A stretch of DNA of 64,000 nt, from positions 3,177,501 to 3,241,500 of the forward strand of contig OU612074.1 of assembly GCA_914767715.1 (NCBI GenBank). Reading direction: 5' to 3'. The stretch is from Membranipora membranacea. Its lineage: Eukaryota > Bryozoa > Gymnolaemata > Cheilostomatida > Membraniporidae. Under the pieces are notes generated by a model. The model worked only from the letters and a program-made list of their open reading frames with translations. It was not told where the DNA came from and ran no database searches. This document shows positions 59,033 through 64,000 of the stretch, piece after piece. Made by a program: the position numbers and the translations under genes. Numbering within the stretch: the first letter of the stretch is position 1; every line of letters starts with the position of its first letter.

Positions 59033-59315
59033 GAAGGCACCTTGTGTGGCATCTTCTAGACCTACAGTTTTTACACCTTACACTCAATGGTGAGAAGGCG
59101 AGATGGCGGCAATTTTGTTAGCCCTCTTTCTCTTCACTGCCAGGCAAACAGTGCCACAGGTTGTCGGTTCGAGTCTCACTTGGGGAACTTCCAACGGTTG
59201 ATTGATCCAGCCCCCAGCACCCTCGGGTGTATATACTTTTCCTTCTATCGCCTTTTTATTTGAAGGCACCTGTATTGCGTCTCTTATACCTATAGTTTTG
59301 ACACCCTACACTATT
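59033..59315 (+). repeat. Direct repeats around a tRNA-like stretch
   Basis: Blocks at 59033-59090 and 59262-59315 share GAAGGCACC and a CTACAGTTTT...ACACTTACACT-type segment. Between them the plus strand has GGTTCGAGTCTC (59164-59175), a Pol III B box, suggesting a tRNA-derived SINE. The A box is not clear. Confidence 0.45.
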
Positions 59316-59469
59316 GTCTATAAAAGATTTGGCTTTCTGTTCAGCTTATCCATTTGGTGTAATTAAAATGTATGCCATTTTTGAACGGAGGGACGGTGTG
59401 GGGAGGGGAGGGGAGTGGTTTAATGTCAGCCAAGTTTTTTCTCATTTACTTAATAATAACTTATAAAAT

Positions 59470-60590
59470 TCGGACAATTTTCCAGGCATTTGATCAGGAT
59501 CAGAGTCCAATGAATGATGGTCCCATTGATGACTCTACTACACTTAAAGATGAAGTGTAATTTAGATCCAGCATTAATTGTAGACACTTAGTTGTCTATC
59601 TACAGGGATTTACTTGTGCGGGAGTAATAATATGGACCAAAATTTTTTAAGAGACCAATTTGCTATGCTCAAAATTAAATCCCAAAAACTTATGAGATCA
59701 CGGTAATTACACTGAGCATAGCATGTCTTGTCAAGACAGACTATGTTGAGCCATATTTAATAGCGTTAAGCATGATGATTAATGATATGTTAATTTATAA
59801 TTCATTAGAAAATCAATATCATGCAGTGCACCTGCTTTGACACTCATTGTGACACTGTAATTTAATTATAAACTGAACTGGAAATTATTGTATTCCTACA
59901 CTTTTTTACATCTAATTTTCTTCTAAAAAATGAAAATGAGGTTTCAAAACTATATCAGCAGAGTCAAATATAGTTGAGGAATGTGTAGCTATAATGATTT
60001 TTTAAAAATACTAAATATTTACTGAGAAAAATCGCTAAATGTAAATCAGTCATTATTGATTGATAGGGCATTGTTTATGAGAGTCCTACATATGACATCA
60101 TATTCTTGCTGATAAATGTAAACAAATTGTTATGATGCATTTGGCCCCAAATCGAAGCACATGTACTTAATCGGAATTGGGTGATCTATCAACCTGGATA
60201 GGGACGGGAGAAAGTGAATCTGACCCGTACCCCCTCTTTAACCGAAATTGACATCCCAATTGTAATTCCTCCCATATCAATTTCCATTCGATCAATTATT
60301 ATGTTAGTGAGAGCTCCTCAGAGATGTAGGCACAAGGAAACACACAAGGAAGCTCTCAGCTGTGCAGGTATAATAACTAATATAATTTGAACAGTTTTCC
60401 AGGCACTTGATCAGGATCTGATTCCCATTGATGATTCTACTATAGTTAACCAAAATTGACATCCCAGTTGCAATTCCTGCCATATCATTTTCCAATCAAT
60501 CTATTATTATGTTTGTGAGAGCTCCTCAGAGATGTACGGCGCAAGGAAACACGAGGAAGTTCTCAGCTGTGCCCGGTATAATAACATGTC
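59470..60590. repeat. Tandem duplication in 3' intergenic DNA
   Basis: 60238-60375 and 60445-60590 are close copies (GAGAGCTCCTCAGAGATGTA in both). 59470-59560 and 60390-60445 share another block (TTTTCCAGGCA, TTGATCAGGATC). The implied unit is about 205 bp for the close pair. No gene was recognised. Confidence 0.6.
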
Positions 60591-60599
60591 TGAAGCACA

Positions 60600-62500
60600 G
60601 TGGAGACCTGTTATTATTCAAAAATAACTTTCAAAGGCCTAGTTATTGGTCAAAACTTCTCCCAATCCAGTTAGAGTGTACAATGCCCCAAGGAATGAAT
60701 CAGAATACCACAGGGACAAGTTTTCTATGAGCATAACGTCACAGCCAATACGCTAAAGCTATAATTCCGTGGGTAGGACATTTATAACACCACCTTACAC
60801 TTTACCAAGGCAACATACCATCTGTGCACCATACCAGTGAAACAAAACACCATTCAATTCATATCACAGTGTTTCGATATACCATCACCTGCCATATGAC
60901 ACAGAACACCAGGAATAAATGAGAATGAGAGTTTACACAGTGACCAATAGGAAAGCTATACAGCGTCCATCTGCTGCCTGTTTTGTGGTAACCGTACTAG
61001 ATGGACAGGAATGACTTGCCTTGTCTATCATTGGATTCAACATAAATAAAACCTTTTGTAACCAAAAAAACAAACTAGCACTCTCTTCCCAGCCACATGC
61101 TTCTCATATTGGTATATTCTATCAATATTACTGCTATAAAGGTAGTTGGAGGCCACTCCCTCCCAAAAAACTCATGCCCCACGCCCGAGACCCTGCGGCC
61201 GATGCCCCCCCCCCCAATCCTTGTCAAGCCTTTGATACATAGTTCAGTACCAGGAAATGATTTTTCATTCTAATTGTAGTCTTCCCCGAGTTAGTCCTTT
61301 CCCATCCCTGAAACTACAATAAAGTAACTTCATTCTCTAGTTGAATCACACATGTCCGTGCAAATGAACTGAAGGACGTCAAATACTGGAGGTATCTGCC
61401 TCAGATGCAAAGTTAGTGGCAGCATTAGAATTATAAGCATTCTTACAGAGAGGGCAACCCCAAATACAATTGATACCAATATTATTTATCAATAAATACA
61501 TGTACCATGGGGTCTCCCACAGTAAATAAGTTGTCTTGCATCACATCGGATCCTCAACAATTAAACCTATGGGACCTAAATGAGCTAATAACCGATGCAT
61601 AAAAGATGATTATCCCTCTGGTGCGCAATGCCACAGAATCCAGTATTTGTCCCTCATGGATGCTTCTGTGGTATGCTGTAAACGTTAATCAGTTGAAAGT
61701 CCGATATGAACCATTGTTCCTGCACCACATCGGTCTAAAAAATCCTCTTAAAAGACGCTTATCTTGCCTTTTATCAAAATAGCACAACACTATGACATGA
61801 CGTCATGCTGAATCCAATATCTTTGATATCAGTGTTCGATTAGCTTTCCAACGATAAATAAAATGTCTAAATCGGTCGACTTTGGTATCATAACCTTAAT
61901 GAAATAATCAGTTCAGTTTAGGGAAAATAGAGGCTGCGAGTACTACAGGTAGTCAACAGCTGATTTGCTAATTATCACTACCAACCCATCCTTGAGTGGG
62001 ATTAGGAGATAGTTCAATCAGTTAGTGTGACTGTTATTGCCAAAAAAGGTCGGTGCTACAGGGGTATTAAATACGAGTCTGTTTGTGGATTTAGAATAAA
62101 ATATCAGGCTGCACCAAAGATTTTTTTTTTCTGTTTGTTAATTTTATTGGCATAATTTTCATTTGATGAGAATGTTTTACAAAATCAGACTTCCCAGAAA
62201 AGAAAAAAAACGGAAAAAAAACCAAAAAATAAGATAAATCAAAAGACATGTGATCTTGTCAGTCTCTCTATAATTCAATATATCTCATGAATTATTTTAT
62301 TATTATTAATTATTTAAATATCTGAAAAATGGATTTTAGCAGATAATTATCATCAACATTATAATATTTTTTGAGTTACTTCCCATGTCCCTTGGAAAAA
62401 TGACTCGAACAGAGTTTTGCTTTTCGTTTACATTGATGTTATAGAAGCACTATTATGACCATAGAGTTATTATATACTCTAGAGTAGACAATGCAGTGCT
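60600..62500. other. Intergenic, no gene seen
   Basis: Short C run near 61210 and A-rich runs near 62200; no exon or domain was recognised. Confidence 0.4.
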
Positions 62501-62574
62501 AAAAACGTCCAACTTAATTATTGCGAAATCCATGACACAACACGATCTGGTTGGGCATGGCTAGTGCCTGTATC

Positions 62575-63420
62575 ATATAACTTATCATTGAGAATATGCG
62601 TATTGGGCATGGCAATTTAGATTTTTAGAGCGCTTTAGGCTTTTTATCAGAAAAATTTTCATGGGATACCGTGTAGATCACTTGCAGGTATTTTCACTTT
62701 CAATTCCATGACGCAGCGGAAACTGGTTGTGCGTGAATAGTGCATGAATCATTGATTTTATCATTAAAATCATTAAAATATTAGAATTGGACATACAAAT
62801 TTAGTTTATGGAGCACTTATAGCCATTTTATCAGATAATTTCACATGTAACACCATTTACATCACCTGCAGGTATTTTCTCTTCCAGTCAGTTTAACAAT
62901 TTCTTATTCTCCCTTTAAAATAAGCCAAATATCAACCGCAAGTACATGAGCTTAAATCGCAATGACAGGGCCAGCTGGTTTCTGCCACTTGCCAGGTATT
63001 TTGCTGTCTCTCTAACTAATATGTTGTACACTTAGTCTGTTTATTTATCTGCTCAGTTCCAGCTACTGACGATGAATTGTGATAACATGGGGTAAAAGTA
63101 GCCTGTGGATAAACGATTGGAGGTGAAAAGTTTTGCATCTTGTCTTTTTGGAGCATTTTTAGCAATATTTTTGTAAAACTTTTCATGCCACACTTTTAGA
63201 TGACTTGCAAGTGATTCTTTTCAGGAGCAGACAGGAGACAAAAAGATTTGTGTTATCCCCTTAAAACGCCAAAATCTCAACTGCAAACACACCATCGCGA
63301 TAAATTCACATTTACCTGGTTAGCCGGTTTTTGGCCCTGCAACTTGCCTGCCAGCCAGTTAAACTGTGTCCTGTCTCTTTAACTAAAATGTTACACACTC
63401 AGTGAGTTCATTTTATCTGT
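62575..63420. repeat. Diverged local repeats
   Basis: 62640-62720 and 62810-62890 share the TTTTATCAGA...CACTTGCAGGTATTTTC type segment. 62925-63060 and 63270-63415 share CTGTCTCT, CTAA...ATGTT...ACACT and CAACYGCAA. Old tandem duplications without coding content. Confidence 0.5.
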
Positions 63421-63744
63421 GAAGTATAATGACTTCCAATTATAGTAGATGTGCAAGTAACCCGTGGCTCAAAATTTTCATCTTAAAGATTTCAGTTTTA
63501 GTTTGGCTATGTCATTAATTCCCTCTCCTGGGTGGCCAATCGTTTTTGTATTGCCAAAACTATTCAAGCCAACACAGCAGGTTAAATCAATAGATTCATA
63601 AACTCCTCTGCTGAGTCGCTGAATAACAAGAAAACGTCGAAAGGACAACTCAAGATACGAACTTGTCCAGATTGACTCTAGATTTTCTTAAATTCCCTCA
63701 CTCAGCCTGGAAAATTGTATGAAAATGACAATCAGTTATCAGAT

Positions 63745-63960
63745 AGAGAGAGACTGTTTTATTGTGTGTCATCAATGATGAAGCAAAATTATGGTGACTG
63801 TAAGAAGGCGTTATCATTTGGGAGTCTGATACTTAAAAGGTATGAAACTGCTTAAAAATCGAGTTGTGCGGCACTTAGCTGATAAAAATGTTTTCCTACC
63901 TGGAACATAATGTTTGTTAAAAATATGCTTTTCGTCATTAATAAAATTTGCTGCAGTACT
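63745..63960. repeat. Dispersed repeat, copy 2
   Basis: Second copy of the 220-bp repeat at 31658-31880, same orientation, about 32 kb away. Confidence 0.8.
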
Positions 63961-64000
63961 AAAAATTCGGTCTGAGATCATAAGGGAATGTCACAGCTGT

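Overview
The window is animal nuclear DNA from an unplaced invertebrate. It is AT-rich and low in coding density. Genes are split into short exons with GT-AG introns, and the recognisable protein families are secreted or immune-type metazoan ones: antistasin plus WAP protease inhibitors, an IAP with BIR and RING parts, a fibrinogen-related protein, and a two-domain C-type-lectin-like protein. Retroelements, SINEs and MITEs are numerous. Nothing bacterial, viral or organellar was seen. I cannot name the species; a marine invertebrate is a guess.

All recognised host genes lie on the minus strand, so they read from high to low coordinates. Positions 1 to about 37,200 hold a tandem family of small secreted inhibitors. 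Four look intact: A (4317-5250, 116 aa), B (18465-19297, 116 aa), D (24779-26549, 126 aa) and F (34816-37156, 126 aa). Each has a signal-peptide exon, one antistasin-type exon and one WAP four-disulfide-core exon, joined by phase-1 introns. D and F add a 30-nt exon. Several copies are dead: orphan exons at 1995-2236, a WAP relic near 7951-8073, relics at 21700-22152, and E (27754-30809), which is frameshifted and split by a 5'-truncated CR1/Rex1-like retrotransposon. The first 22 kb is an old, rearranged tandem duplication of a roughly 13-14 kb unit. Both units also carry part of an IAP gene: a BIR exon at 508-707 and 13246-13445, and a RING exon at 12062-12507 with a stop and a frameshift.

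Positions 37,300 to 43,900 are mobile-element debris, including an hAT-like non-autonomous element (38116-39854) and a U2-headed SINE (41661-41891). A seven-exon gene with a fibrinogen-related domain occupies 43969-46994, with a palindromic MITE in one intron and a broken paralogous exon at 48355-48475. A foldback element with long inverted arms lies at 50502-52260. A four-exon gene for a secreted protein with two C-type-lectin-like domains occupies 54194-56543. No gene was recognised in 56,600-64,000, which holds diverged tandem duplications.

The most unusual item is a SINE family of about 230 bp (four copies) that begins at nucleotide 1 of U2 snRNA and keeps about 30 nt of it before an unrelated body. 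Two copies have exact or near-exact 12-bp target-site duplications. The intact inhibitor genes share a compact promoter: a TATA box and, about 30-45 bp further upstream, a palindromic RFX-type X-box. This suggests they are co-regulated as a secreted defence-type gene cluster; that role is inference.
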